A stretch of DNA of 64,000 nt, taken from positions 36,592 to 100,591 of the forward strand of contig NZ_LXKN01000016.1 of the NCBI RefSeq assembly GCF_001692325.1, in the 5' to 3' direction. Shown piece by piece: positions 32,094-41,874 of this stretch (the stretch's first letter is position 1; the number at the start of each line of letters is the position of its first letter). Source of the stretch: Rhizobium sp. AC27/96 (lineage in GTDB: Bacteria > Pseudomonadota > Alphaproteobacteria > Rhizobiales > Rhizobiaceae). The notes under the pieces were generated by a model that searched no databases, was not told the origin of the DNA, and was given only the letters and a program-made list of their open reading frames with translations. The position numbers were made by a program, and so were the translations under genes.

Positions 32094-34613
32094 ATGAACA
32101 CGATGGCGAGATCGCTGAAAGGCAGTCTATCGAAGGGTTGGGAAATTTTCGCGGATCGCCGTGTCGCAACCCACGTCCCTTTCTATGTGCCGATCGAAAA
32201 CGGCATCATTCGCCTGAAGAACGACTGCCTCGTCTCGACCCTGAAGCTCACCGGCTTTTCTTTCGAGACCGCCGATATCGAAACGATCAACATGCTGCAG
32301 CGGCAGCGTAACGCCGGCTTCCGTGCGATCTCCTCGATCGGCAGCTTCGCACTCTATACGCATGTGGTCAGACGTAAGGTCGCGCCGTCGTTGCCGTCCG
32401 TCTTCGCCGATCCCTTTATGCAGCGCCTCGATCACGTTTATCAGGCCAGCATCTCGAAGAACGAGATGTTCGTGAACGACACTTATGTTTCCCTCGTCGT
32501 GCGCCCAATGTTCCGGAAGGGCTCGGCGCTTTCCCGCCTCATGGGCGCCGGCGGCACGATCGTGCGCAAGGAACAATTCCGGGCAATGCGCGACAAGCTG
32601 ATCGAGGCGACGCGGGCACTGGAGAAATCGCTTTCCGTCTATGCCCCGAAGGTTCTGCGCGACGTGCAACGCATACAGGTTGACGTCGGCGACAACAGGA
32701 CGATCTTCCGCGACGTCTCAGAAGACATGGTGATTGACGAAGCAGCCCGCAAAGTCTGGTTCTCCGAACAATGCGAGTTCTTTTATACGCTCCTCAATGG
32801 CGGACGCGTCCGGCCGATCCGGCTTGGAAACATTCCGATCGACGAGATGTTGCCGGCCCGCAGGACATCGATCGGCAACCGCGTCATTCACCTGCAAGGC
32901 GACAGATCGGACGACGATCGTTACGCGGCGATGGTCTCTCTTAAAGAATATCCGCCAGAGACCGGTGCCGGTATGCTCGACTATGTCCTTAAACTGCCAT
33001 TCGAGCTGGTGCTGACCCAGTCGATGTCCTTTGTCGACGATATGACGGCGCGTAGCCGGATCGAACGGCTGGACCGCCAGATGACGAAGGCCGACGAAGG
33101 CGGATCGAGTGTTCAGGCCAACCTTGACATCGCTCGGGACGAACTTGCCCGCAAACGGGTCGCTTTCACCGAGCATCATCTCACCGTGATGCCGATCGCG
33201 AAAACCACAGCCCAGCTTGACGACGCGGTCGCCCTGATCGGCAACGAACTTGGCGCACTCGGCGCCTCCTATGTCCGCGAGGACCTGAATGCGGAGCCCG
33301 CCTACTGGGCGCAACTGCCTGGCAACCAGGCCTACATCGCGCGCCGCGCACTGATCTCAACGCTGAACTGCGCCGGCTTAAGCAGCTTTCACGCCTATCC
33401 CTATGGCAAACCCGACGGCAACCACTGGGGGCCGGCGATCACGATCTTCGAGACGACGTCAGGCACGCCCTTCTTCTTCAACTTCCACCAGGGTGACGTC
33501 GGGCACACGACCGTTTTCGGCCCGACCGGGTCGGGTAAGACCGTCATCATGTCCTTTCTTATCCTGCAGGCCTACCGCGTTAGTCCCCACCTGAAGACGA
33601 TCGTCTTCGACAAGGATCGCGGCCTCGACATCATGGTGCGGGCGGCGGGCGGAACCTACATGACGCTGGAGCCCGGCCAGCCGTCAGGTTGGAACCCGCT
33701 GCTGCTCGAGGATACTGAGGAGAACTGCGTTTTCCTCTACGGGCTCCTGAGCTTCATGCTGAAGCCGTCTAAGGAAGGCGAAAGCCTGACGCCGCAAGAA
33801 GAATCAATCATCCGCAATGCGATCAAATCCGTCCTCAAGACGAAGGACAGGTCGTACCGCCGTCTTTCGTCGTTGCGCGCACTGCTCGCCGGCAGCGAGA
33901 GGACCGAGGGCAGCCTGATCGCCCGGCTCGACAAATGGGTCGACAAGGGGCCTTACGCCTGGCTCTTCGACAATGCCGAGGACAATCTTGATATCTCGCG
34001 ACCGATGATCGGCTTCGACATGACGTCGATCCTCGACGATCCGACGGTGCGCACCGCAGCCCTTCTCTACATGTTTCACCGGCTGGACGAGATCTACGAC
34101 GGCAGGGCGCCGATCATCAATCTGATGGATGAAGCCTGGAAGCTGCTCGACGACGACGAGTTCAAGCGCACCATGAAGGACTACTTCAAAACCATCCGAA
34201 AGCGGAACGGTCTCGTCATCTTCGGCACGCAGTCGGCCGACGATGTGGTGCGCTCCAGCGTCAGCCGGACGATCATCGAACAGACATCGACGAACATCTT
34301 CTTTGCCAATCCGAAGGCGGATGAAGGCTCCTACATGGATCACTTTGGCCTGTCGCGGGCAGAGTTCGAATGGGTGAAGAACGGCGATCCGAGCTCGCGT
34401 TTCATGCTGATCAAGCAGGCAAAGAACAGCGTGATCGCCCGCGTGGACATGTCTCACATGCCGGACTTCATCAAGGTGCTGTCCGGTCGCGAGGAGACGG
34501 TCCGCGAGGTGGAGATGCTGCTCGACGAATATGGCGACGATCCAAAAAACTGGCTGTCGAAATTCTGCGACTGGGATGGGGTGGCGGTCGATGAGCAACG
34601 CAAAGCGTCTTGA
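32094..34613 (+). CDS. virB4: VirB4-like ATPase
   Basis: An 839-residue AAA+/RecA-fold ATPase that energises pilus biogenesis and transport. Walker A GPTGSGKT lies near residues 476-483 and the Walker B/DEAW region (IINLMDEAWKLLDDDEF) near 674-690, with later VRSSVSRTIIEQTSTNIFFANP typical of the CagE/VirB4 family. The length is normal. It starts 3 bases after virB3 and overlaps the next gene by 23 bases. Confidence 0.96.
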   Translation: MNTMARSLKGSLSKGWEIFADRRVATHVPFYVPIENGIIRLKNDCLVSTLKLTGFSFETADIETINMLQRQRNAGFRAISSIGSFALYTHVVRRKVAPSLPSVFADPFMQRLDHVYQASISKNEMFVNDTYVSLVVRPMFRKGSALSRLMGAGGTIVRKEQFRAMRDKLIEATRALEKSLSVYAPKVLRDVQRIQVDVGDNRTIFRDVSEDMVIDEAARKVWFSEQCEFFYTLLNGGRVRPIRLGNIPIDEMLPARRTSIGNRVIHLQGDRSDDDRYAAMVSLKEYPPETGAGMLDYVLKLPFELVLTQSMSFVDDMTARSRIERLDRQMTKADEGGSSVQANLDIARDELARKRVAFTEHHLTVMPIAKTTAQLDDAVALIGNELGALGASYVREDLNAEPAYWAQLPGNQAYIARRALISTLNCAGLSSFHAYPYGKPDGNHWGPAITIFETTSGTPFFFNFHQGDVGHTTVFGPTGSGKTVIMSFLILQAYRVSPHLKTIVFDKDRGLDIMVRAAGGTYMTLEPGQPSGWNPLLLEDTEENCVFLYGLLSFMLKPSKEGESLTPQEESIIRNAIKSVLKTKDRSYRRLSSLRALLAGSERTEGSLIARLDKWVDKGPYAWLFDNAEDNLDISRPMIGFDMTSILDDPTVRTAALLYMFHRLDEIYDGRAPIINLMDEAWKLLDDDEFKRTMKDYFKTIRKRNGLVIFGTQSADDVVRSSVSRTIIEQTSTNIFFANPKADEGSYMDHFGLSRAEFEWVKNGDPSSRFMLIKQAKNSVIARVDMSHMPDFIKVLSGREETVREVEMLLDEYGDDPKNWLSKFCDWDGVAVDEQRKAS

Positions 34614-35763
34614 GAGAGCCGCGGCCGGCGCTTTCGCCATCGTCGCACTTTTCGCCGGAACCGCGGGCCATGCGCAGCTACCGGTGATCGACAACGCTCG
34701 GCAAAAGATCCAGCAGGCGACCCTGAACTGGTATCAGTCCTATCAGGCCGATACTCGCAAGGTCAAAGGTGCCTCGGGCGGCACGACCGATAGCTTCGCG
34801 CCCGGTCAGGGTTCGGGGGCGCCCGCCGATTGCTCGGCCGACGGCATGGGTGGAAACGCTGCACCGGCTGCGCCAGCCCAGCGGACGCCGAGCCAGCAGG
34901 AAGTCGCCAGCATGGTCGAAGAGGAGGCGATCCGGCAGGGTGTCGATCCGAATTTCGCACTGGCGATCGCCGAGCAGGAGTCCCGCTTCCGCCAATCGGC
35001 ACGGTCGGCGGTCGGCGCCACCGGTGTCATGCAACTGATGCCGGGTACCGCCGCGCAGCTCGGCGTCAACCCCTATGACACGCGCGACAATATTCGCGGC
35101 GGCGTCAAATACATCAAGCAGCTCCAGGGGATGTTCGGCGACCGCTACGACCTGATCGCCGCCGGCTACAATGCCGGCCCCTATCGGCTGTCGCTGCAGA
35201 ACGGCCAGATTCCCAACATTCCGGAGACCCAGGACTACGTCAAAAAGGTCTCTGCTTATTATGCCCGCAACAAGGCTCAGAATGGCGATCGGACGCCAAC
35301 GGAGGCCCCAACCGAGACCGAAACCGCCAGCTACGGGAATGGCTGCGGCGAGCAGTTGAAGAAGGCCGTCGACCGCAACACGCAGGCGCAGGTCGAGCGA
35401 GGTTCGGTGTGGAACGATCTGCTTGGAAAATCCATCGCAGCGAACCAGCAATATCTCCAGCGCCTGCAGGCGGGGCTGCAATCGTCGTCGGCAAGCCTGC
35501 GCGGCAGTGGTGGTGGAAATTCCGGAGATCACGACGGCTCGCTTGTCATGGCCGAGATTCGGTGCCCGACCAACATCATCGACACCGGTGGCACGCGCTG
35601 TTTTGCCGTGCCGACCTCTGCCACCACCGAACAAATCCAGCGCTGGCTGTCCGACCTGCAGGATGAGGCGCGCAGCAATGGCACGGTTGCGACCTTCACG
35701 GCGATGCAGGATCCAGCACTCGGCCTCGTCACGGTCGTCGATTCCCGGCCGACAGCAAACTGA
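34591..35763 (+). CDS. Second lytic transglycosylase of the T4SS operon
   Basis: A 390-residue exported protein with signal peptide (RAAAGAFAIVALFAGTAGHAQ) and an SLT domain: FALAIAEQESRFRQSARSAVGATGVMQLMPGTA (catalytic Glu in AEQES), then NIRGGVKYIKQLQ and LIAAGYNAGP. C-terminal 150 residues are an extra domain with Cys pairs. It sits between virB4 and virB5, so the operon encodes two transglycosylases. The start at 34591 (ATGAGCAACGC) overlaps the end of virB4. Confidence 0.85.
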   Translation: MSNAKRLERAAAGAFAIVALFAGTAGHAQLPVIDNARQKIQQATLNWYQSYQADTRKVKGASGGTTDSFAPGQGSGAPADCSADGMGGNAAPAAPAQRTPSQQEVASMVEEEAIRQGVDPNFALAIAEQESRFRQSARSAVGATGVMQLMPGTAAQLGVNPYDTRDNIRGGVKYIKQLQGMFGDRYDLIAAGYNAGPYRLSLQNGQIPNIPETQDYVKKVSAYYARNKAQNGDRTPTEAPTETETASYGNGCGEQLKKAVDRNTQAQVERGSVWNDLLGKSIAANQQYLQRLQAGLQSSSASLRGSGGGNSGDHDGSLVMAEIRCPTNIIDTGGTRCFAVPTSATTEQIQRWLSDLQDEARSNGTVATFTAMQDPALGLVTVVDSRPTAN

Positions 35764-35785
35764 ACAACGAAGTGAGGTTAGGCAT

Positions 35786-36577
35786 ATGAAGACAGCAGTG
35801 ATCGCACCGGCATTCGCCATCCTACTCGTCTCACACGCACATGCGCAGGTCCCCGTCAAAGATTCGGAGAACATCTCCATCAGTCAGGACATTAAGCGCC
35901 TGTCCTCCGAGATCCAGCAGGACACCTCCGTCGTCAAAGACAACACGACGAAAACCCTTCAAGCGATCACCGGAGACCGGACGCAGGATGCCAGCCAGTT
36001 TGCAAAGCTCGCGACCGGCAATGGCTTCAGCATGGGACAGGCGCCAGACTTTAGCACGGTGCTATCGAGCAACGCCGCAGTGTTCGGTGGGATCGGCGGC
36101 CAGTTCCAGAACACCGCAGCCAAACTGATCAACGGCCTCAACCTCGTGAAGATGGTGGTCGATACCGTCAAGGGCGGCGAACTCTCGGGCGCAAACCAGG
36201 CCTATTCGCAGGGGATCAATGCCCTGACGACGCTGACGGCCCTTACCGACGCGATGAACAGCGCCACGAAAGATCGGCAGAACTCGTTCATGCAGGCCAC
36301 ACAGCAGATCGGAACGGCGAAGGATCTGAAAGGGGCCTTGGAGGAGAACACCCAGATGGTGCTTCAGGGCAACCAGACCGCCAACGAGGCTGTCGGCTCG
36401 CTGAACAACCAGGTCATGCTCCTGAACCAGCAGTACAAGGCAGCCCTTGCAACGTCGTCGCAGAACCTCAAGACCTTCGCCCCGCTTCCCGACAGCGTGA
36501 TGCGTGACGGTGCGACGCAGACGCAAGGCGCTTCGGTTCGCGATCAGCTGAAGGCCCTTGAGGATCAAAACCAGTGA
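35786..36577 (+). CDS. virB5: VirB5-like minor pilin/adhesin
   Basis: A 263-residue secreted protein: signal peptide ending at AHAQ, then long amphipathic helices (ISISQDIKRLSSEIQQD, SKNLKTF-like C-terminal repeats of Gln/Asn/Ala). Size, helix content and operon position match VirB5, a pilus-tip component. GTGAGG lies before the ATG. The stop overlaps the GTG of the next gene. Confidence 0.75.
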   Translation: MKTAVIAPAFAILLVSHAHAQVPVKDSENISISQDIKRLSSEIQQDTSVVKDNTTKTLQAITGDRTQDASQFAKLATGNGFSMGQAPDFSTVLSSNAAVFGGIGGQFQNTAAKLINGLNLVKMVVDTVKGGELSGANQAYSQGINALTTLTALTDAMNSATKDRQNSFMQATQQIGTAKDLKGALEENTQMVLQGNQTANEAVGSLNNQVMLLNQQYKAALATSSQNLKTFAPLPDSVMRDGATQTQGASVRDQLKALEDQNQ

Positions 36578-36816
36578 GGGCGTTTCTTGTCTTGATGTTC
36601 ACCGGTGCAGTGCTCGCCGGTTGCGCCGGAAAGTACGAGCAGCTCGCGAAATGCTCGGCTGACGAAAACCCTGTGCCGGCACTCGGTTTCGTATCCGAGC
36701 CCACGACCACGGCCGTTGAGAATGCGGTCGCGGGCGCCGTCAAGCACGATTGCGGCCCGATGCGACCGGTCAATAATTTTCAGGATGACACATGGATCCC
36801 GTCAGCTACGCAATAA
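36574..36816 (+). CDS. Small lipoprotein of the T4SS operon (VirB7-like or entry-exclusion)
   Basis: An 80-residue lipoprotein with signal peptide and lipobox LAGC (Cys17), GTG start overlapping the virB5 stop. In P-type systems VirB7 is a short lipoprotein of the core complex, while in IncW/IncN-type loci the exclusion lipoprotein lies between the VirB5 and VirB6 homologues, as here. The sequence alone does not decide between them. Overlaps virB6 by 25 bases. Confidence 0.65.
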   Translation: MRAFLVLMFTGAVLAGCAGKYEQLAKCSADENPVPALGFVSEPTTTAVENAVAGAVKHDCGPMRPVNNFQDDTWIPSATQ

Positions 36817-37865
36817 ATTTCTATGGCGACGCGCTTCGATATTTCGACAAGATCAACGAGGCCTCTCTGGAAAGGGCCTGGGGGCTGTTTGCCGAAAACA
36901 GCAACCTCGTTTCCGGCATCCTCGCGATATTCCTGATCCTCTATTTCCTCTGGGGCGCGCTCGGACTGTCTAGCGTTTCGCTTCAGGACATGGCGATCAC
37001 AGCATTCAAGATCACGCTTGCCTATGCCCTCATCATGTCCTGGGCGCTCTTCTACGACAATATCGGCCAGTTCGTGCTGTCGGCGCCCCAGGATCTGGGA
37101 TCCGCGATATCTTCAGCGATGGGTGGGCAATCGGCCGGAACGGACATCGCCCAGCAAGTCGCCAGCATGTCGCGAAAAGTCTACGACTTTGCCATGCAGC
37201 TCTTCAATTCCTACGAGTCCGGATGGCTGCCGAATGTGACAGGCGCCGTCGTCGTCTTTATCGTGCTGGTCTTCGGACTGCTGCCGATGCTGCTGATCCT
37301 CACAGGCGTCACGCTCTTTGCCAAGATGATCACCGCCGTCATGCTTGCAATCGGTCCGATCGCCATTCTCTGCTATTTCTTCGGCATTACCCGCTTTGTC
37401 TTCGACGCCTGGGTGAGGGGCGTTGCCTACGGCATGTTCATGCTGCTCTTTACCTATATCATGGCCGGGCTGTCGTTCGGATTCCTGATCGGCATGATGG
37501 ATACGATCAACGGCGACATGGCCACCAAGGAGAACGCACTGGCGATCGTGCTCGCCATGGTGCTCTACCTCGCGCTGATCTCCTATTTCATCTTCCAGGT
37601 ACCGGATTTCGCCCGGACCTTCGCCTACGGCGCGGCCTTCTCCAGCGTTCCGGGCGGGGGTGGCGTGGACACGGCCTACAATACCGCGCGCAGGCGCCTC
37701 TCCTCCAGTAATTCCCGCGCCGGCCAGGCTGCGGCAATAGCACTTAGCACGCTAGCCGGCCCAAGGGGCGCCGTGACGGCCGCGGCACTTGCGGGTCGCG
37801 GCAGTGTCGCGGGCGCCGGCGCTCTCGGCCGTATGCTTACCAATCGCCGTCGCAACAGCGAATGA
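36792..37865 (+). CDS. virB6: VirB6-like polytopic inner-membrane channel protein
   Basis: A 357-residue protein with a TrbL/VirB6 profile. Several membrane segments are visible (LVSGILAIFLILYFLWGAL, VTGAVVVFIVLVFGLLPMLL, MITAVMLAIGPIAILCYFF, ALAIVLAMVLYLALISYFIF). The large loop at about 100-145 is periplasmic by analogy. A Gly/Ala/Arg-rich tail follows. It forms part of the DNA translocation path. A conserved-type FVFDAWVRGVAYGMF segment supports the call. Confidence 0.88.
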   Translation: MDPVSYAINFYGDALRYFDKINEASLERAWGLFAENSNLVSGILAIFLILYFLWGALGLSSVSLQDMAITAFKITLAYALIMSWALFYDNIGQFVLSAPQDLGSAISSAMGGQSAGTDIAQQVASMSRKVYDFAMQLFNSYESGWLPNVTGAVVVFIVLVFGLLPMLLILTGVTLFAKMITAVMLAIGPIAILCYFFGITRFVFDAWVRGVAYGMFMLLFTYIMAGLSFGFLIGMMDTINGDMATKENALAIVLAMVLYLALISYFIFQVPDFARTFAYGAAFSSVPGGGGVDTAYNTARRRLSSSNSRAGQAAAIALSTLAGPRGAVTAAALAGRGSVAGAGALGRMLTNRRRNSE

Positions 37866-37919
37866 GGCTGTGGCGACGAGGATCAGAGATTTACTCATTG
37901 CGACTTCGAGGTTTGAGAT

Positions 37920-38654
37920 TTGGCATTGTTCAAAAGGCAATTGAAGCCGGCGCCGGCCGATCGTGTCCCCGGCCCGCAAGACATCTACGATCAACACCTC
38001 TCATGGGGGGAGAAGAACCGCTCGCTGCGGACATTGATCGGTCTCATCCTGCTGGTCTTTGCAGTGGCAGGCTGGATCGTCGCGGGCGTTCTGTCCTTTT
38101 CCGTTGCGCAGCTCTTTCCGCTCGTTCGAACCGAGGTCGTGCCGCTGATCGTCGACAAGAACACCGGCTACATGGAGACAGTGACGACGCTCGACAAGGA
38201 CCGCTCGAACGTCTCCGAAATCCAGGCCGTTCGCGCCTCGTTTGTGGGTAACTACGTCATCCGCCGCGAGACCTACGATCCCCGCTATCTCTCCGAAAAC
38301 TTCGACATGATCGCCCTCTGGTCGGATCCCGATGCGGCAGCCTTCAAGGATTATTCGGAGTGGATGAACCCTTCCAATCCGAGAGGCCCGGTCAAGACCA
38401 TGGGAACGACTGGCGAGATCCGGCCGGAAATCCTGTCGGTCAATCCGCTCAACGCCTCGACCATGTCAGTGCGCTTCGAGACGAGAGAGCGGGAGCGGGG
38501 AGGCGAGGTCGTCAATCGGTGGTCCGCGACGGTTCGCTACCGGCAGATCAATCTGCCTGCCAGCAATCGGGTTAGGCTCTATAACCCGCTCGGCTTCGTG
38601 GTCACCGAATATGTGAAAGTTCCTGAAACCATGCCTTCGGGGCTCGTTCAATGA
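37920..38654 (+). CDS. virB8: VirB8-like assembly factor
   Basis: A 244-residue bitopic inner-membrane protein: a short cytoplasmic N-terminus, one membrane segment (LIGLILLVFAVAGWIVAGV, about 40-58) and a periplasmic NTF2-like domain (VIRRETYDPRYLSENFDMI, WSATVRYRQINLPASNRVRLYNPLGFVVTEY) characteristic of VirB8. The start is a TTG (MALFKRQ). The stop overlaps the virB9 start (ATGA). Confidence 0.92.
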   Translation: MALFKRQLKPAPADRVPGPQDIYDQHLSWGEKNRSLRTLIGLILLVFAVAGWIVAGVLSFSVAQLFPLVRTEVVPLIVDKNTGYMETVTTLDKDRSNVSEIQAVRASFVGNYVIRRETYDPRYLSENFDMIALWSDPDAAAFKDYSEWMNPSNPRGPVKTMGTTGEIRPEILSVNPLNASTMSVRFETRERERGGEVVNRWSATVRYRQINLPASNRVRLYNPLGFVVTEYVKVPETMPSGLVQ

Positions 38655-39484
38655 GTCGGAGGATGGCTGGAATGATCATGTCACTGCTCCTGGCAACATC
38701 ATCGGCGCAGGCCGAGCTCATTGCCCGGCCTGGCAGGCTCGATCCTCGGGTGCGGACCTTGCCCTATTCGGCCGAGCAGGTCTTCGTCGTGACCGGCACT
38801 TACGGGATGGTGACGACCATCCTGTTCGGTGCCGATGAGGAGATCACGCAGGTCGTCGCCGGTGACACGGTCTCCTGGCAGATACTCACATCGGCTGACA
38901 GGCGCTCCCTCACCCTGAAGCCGATGGAAAAAGACGCGCCGACCAACCTCTCGGTCGTGACCACAAAGCGCACCTATTCGTTCGATCTGGAGGTGAACGA
39001 GAGCAAGGCCATCCAGAACCAGACCTTCAAGCTGCAGTTCATGTACCCAGAAGACGCTGGTTTAAAGGGCACGGCCGAGCTTTGGAAGCAGGCGCAGGAC
39101 GCCGAGCGCAATCCCAACATCAAGAACATCCGCCGTGACAAGGTCAATTACGACTATGGCTTCAAGGGCAGCGATACCGCCAAGCCACTGTGGGTGTTCG
39201 ACGACGGCCTGAAGACCTTCATGAAATTCACCGGCGATGTGCCGGCGATCTTTATCGTCGATAACAAACGGCGGGAGAGCCTCGTCAATTATCGCCGTGA
39301 GGCGGACTACATCGTCATCGACACGGTCTCGCGGCAGTGGACGCTGCGCTACGGCACCGAGAACGAGACCTGCCTGTTCAATCTCAAGACCGCTCCAGCC
39401 GATGTGCCGGCGCCGATAGAGGGAGCGGTGGCGCCCAAGCGGCTGGGCTCGGCGGGCGTCAGCGCCGCATCAAAATCACGATAG
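38651..39484 (+). CDS. virB9: VirB9-like outer-membrane core protein
   Basis: A 277-residue periplasmic protein: signal peptide (MSLLLATSSAQAE), then the VirB9 pattern DPRVRTLPYSAEQVFVVTGTYGMVTTI, ILTSADRRSLTLKP and a C-terminal domain (YDYGFKGSDTAKPLWVFDDGLKTFMKF, PAIFIVDNKRRESLVNYR). It would form the outer-membrane ring with VirB10 and the lipoprotein. Located between virB8 and virB10. Confidence 0.93.
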   Translation: MSRRMAGMIMSLLLATSSAQAELIARPGRLDPRVRTLPYSAEQVFVVTGTYGMVTTILFGADEEITQVVAGDTVSWQILTSADRRSLTLKPMEKDAPTNLSVVTTKRTYSFDLEVNESKAIQNQTFKLQFMYPEDAGLKGTAELWKQAQDAERNPNIKNIRRDKVNYDYGFKGSDTAKPLWVFDDGLKTFMKFTGDVPAIFIVDNKRRESLVNYRREADYIVIDTVSRQWTLRYGTENETCLFNLKTAPADVPAPIEGAVAPKRLGSAGVSAASKSR

Positions 39485-39493
39485 GGAGGCACG

Positions 39494-40828
39494 ATGTCTG
39501 ATCCGAACTATCACTCCATCGAAAACGACACAGCGATTGGCGGGCAGGTGAGGCGCTCGGGCATCGGGCTGATGCGGCCGGTCGCCGTGGTGGCGGCGAT
39601 CGCCGGCATCGGCGTCGTTCTCTATTTCCTGTTTTCCGGCGGGGAGCGGGAACCGACAGTCGACAACACCCCACGGGAAGAGTTCCGTCCGGTCCAGGCG
39701 CCGAGAAACGAAGGTTTCAATCCGCCGGCGCCGCCGCCCTTGCCGACTGTCCAGGTGCCCGAGGCGCCACCTCCGCCACCACCCCCTCCGCCGGCCCCTG
39801 TGATCCCGGCCCCGGTCCAGATCGCGCCGCCGGTCGATGTCGATTGCTCAAGGGGAAACAACCCGGACAATCCAAAATGCATCGAGCTCGCCCGGCAGGC
39901 TAAGCTTCTCGAGCGCGTGCGCTCTACAGCCGTTGTCTTCGATCAGTCCGAACAAACGAACGGTGCAGCACGGGCTTCGTCCGATACTTCAGGAGCTGGT
40001 CTGTTCGGGGCGAACAGCACGGCCGGAGCATCTACGGCGATTGGGGACACTGGCGGGGCGGTCGATGGTGATCGCGCCTTTCTGAAAGCGATGGGTGGCC
40101 AGGGGGTGGAGGTCTCGGTCGCCGCCGAGAACCGCCGTATCGATGCCTGGATCCCGCAGGGCACGATGATCCGCGGCACGCTGGAGACGGCGGTCAATTC
40201 CGACCTTGCCGGCATGGTGAAGGCGATCGTCCGAGAGGATGTCTATTCCTTCGACGGCCGGCGCATCCTGATACCCGCCGGCTCCTCGCTGATCGGCGAC
40301 TACAAGTCTGGTGTGGAACGCGGCCAGGAACGCCTGTTCATCGTCTGGACGCGCATGATCCGCGGCGACGGCGTTTCGGTCCAGCTCGGCTCCTACGGTA
40401 CGGACCGTCTCGGCCGCTCCGGCATGACAGGTGTCGTCGATCGGAAATATTGGGAGCGGTTCGGACCGCCGGCGCTCCTGACCATGATCGGCGGGGTGAC
40501 GCAATACATTGCCCAGCTCGGTCAGAAACAGGATCGCAACATCACGATCGTCAATACGGACGGAACCGTGACCAGCATTCCCCAGGATAACGGCACCACG
40601 TCACAGGATCGCGCGCGCGAGATCGCCTCCGAGACCATCGCATCGGGCATCCAGCAATTGGCGACCGAGGCCTTCCAGGATACGCGCAACATCAAGCCGA
40701 CGATCCATATTGCTCAGGGCTCCGATATTACGGTGTTCGTGACGCGGGACCTTGATTTCTCGGATCTCTATCCGGACCCGGTGCGCGAAGAGTTCGACCG
40801 CTTGCGCAGAAAGAAGGCCGCCAAATGA
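39494..40828 (+). CDS. virB10: VirB10-like energy-sensing channel protein
   Basis: A 444-residue protein spanning the envelope: one inner-membrane segment (PVAVVAAIAGIGVVLYFLF), a proline-rich stalk (PPPLPTVQVPEAPPPP and onward, about 75-110), and the C-terminal VirB10 domain (IPQGTMIRGTLETAVNSDLAGM, RILIPAGSSLIGDYKSG, ITVFVTRDLDFSDLY). GGGAGG precedes the ATG. The stop overlaps virB11. Confidence 0.94.
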   Translation: MSDPNYHSIENDTAIGGQVRRSGIGLMRPVAVVAAIAGIGVVLYFLFSGGEREPTVDNTPREEFRPVQAPRNEGFNPPAPPPLPTVQVPEAPPPPPPPPPAPVIPAPVQIAPPVDVDCSRGNNPDNPKCIELARQAKLLERVRSTAVVFDQSEQTNGAARASSDTSGAGLFGANSTAGASTAIGDTGGAVDGDRAFLKAMGGQGVEVSVAAENRRIDAWIPQGTMIRGTLETAVNSDLAGMVKAIVREDVYSFDGRRILIPAGSSLIGDYKSGVERGQERLFIVWTRMIRGDGVSVQLGSYGTDRLGRSGMTGVVDRKYWERFGPPALLTMIGGVTQYIAQLGQKQDRNITIVNTDGTVTSIPQDNGTTSQDRAREIASETIASGIQQLATEAFQDTRNIKPTIHIAQGSDITVFVTRDLDFSDLYPDPVREEFDRLRRKKAAK

Positions 40829-41874
40829 ACGCGCGCCTGTCGATCTCCGCCGAACAGCATTTTCTCTCCGAGGCGCTCGAACCCATCCGACCTTTTCTCG
40901 ACGATCCCGTGGTGGTCGAGATTTCTTGCCAGCGCAGCAACGAAATCTGGCTCGAGCGGATCGGCCAGCTCAGCATGATCAGGCAAGAGATCGATGGGCT
41001 TGATCAGGAGGCGATCCGCCATATGGCGTCCCGCGCTGCCTCGTTCACCAAGCAGACCGTCAATGCCGAACGTCCGCTGCTCTCGGCGACGCTCACCGAC
41101 GGCGAGCGCGTCCAGTTCGTGCTCAATCCGACGTCGGCCACTGGTCACGCCTTTTCCATCCGCAAGCAATTCATCCGACGCTTCGACCTCGACGATTACG
41201 AGAGAGCCGGAGCTTTCCGCTTCACCAAGGTGACGGGAGACGACTATATCGATGATGTCGATATCGAGTTATCGCGCCTGCTGCGGGCCGGAAGGACGCG
41301 CGCGTTTCTGGAGCTCGCGGCGATCAACCATCGCAGCATGTTGATCTCGGGCGGCACGTCCACCGGCAAAACGACATTCCTCAATACGATGCTGACGGCG
41401 ATCCCGGACCATGAGCGTTTTATCCTGATGCAGGACACGGCCGAGCTTGAACCGCGCCAGGAAAACGTCGTCTCGCTGCTCGTCTCGAAAGGCGGCCAGG
41501 GCGAGGCGCGAGTCACGATGACCGACCTTCTGGCCTCTGCACTGCGCCTCAGGCCCGACCGGATCTTCATGGGCGAACTACGCGGCGACGAGGCTTTCGA
41601 CTTCCTGAACGCGATCAACACCGGTCATCCGGGATCGATGTCGACCATCCACGCGAATTCTCCGCATCATGCCTTCAACCGGCTGTCGACCCTGGTGCTC
41701 AACAGCAATGTTCGCATGGAGCGCGACGACATCATCCGCTACATCCGCTCGATCATCCCGATCGTGGTCCAGTTGAAGAAGAGCGATGCTGCCGGCGGCC
41801 GCGGTGTCAGCGAGATCTATTTTGCAGACGAGGTGGACGAAGATGGCAAGCGTATCCACGGGCGCAGAGGCTGA
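40825..41874 (+). CDS. virB11: VirB11-like hexameric ATPase
   Basis: A 349-residue traffic ATPase. Walker A GGTSTGKTTF at about 176-185, Asp box MQDTAELEP, Walker B RPDRIFMGELRGDEAFDFL, His box NTGHPGSMSTIHANS. It switches the system between pilus assembly and DNA transfer. The start overlaps virB10 and the end overlaps virD4 by 32 bases. Confidence 0.95.
   Translation: MNARLSISAEQHFLSEALEPIRPFLDDPVVVEISCQRSNEIWLERIGQLSMIRQEIDGLDQEAIRHMASRAASFTKQTVNAERPLLSATLTDGERVQFVLNPTSATGHAFSIRKQFIRRFDLDDYERAGAFRFTKVTGDDYIDDVDIELSRLLRAGRTRAFLELAAINHRSMLISGGTSTGKTTFLNTMLTAIPDHERFILMQDTAELEPRQENVVSLLVSKGGQGEARVTMTDLLASALRLRPDRIFMGELRGDEAFDFLNAINTGHPGSMSTIHANSPHHAFNRLSTLVLNSNVRMERDDIIRYIRSIIPIVVQLKKSDAAGGRGVSEIYFADEVDEDGKRIHGRRG

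Noticed and set aside
41786..41842. Upstream extension of virD4
   Set aside because: It would overlap virB11 by a further 57 bases; the ATG at 41843 follows a GAGGTGGACG ribosome-binding region.
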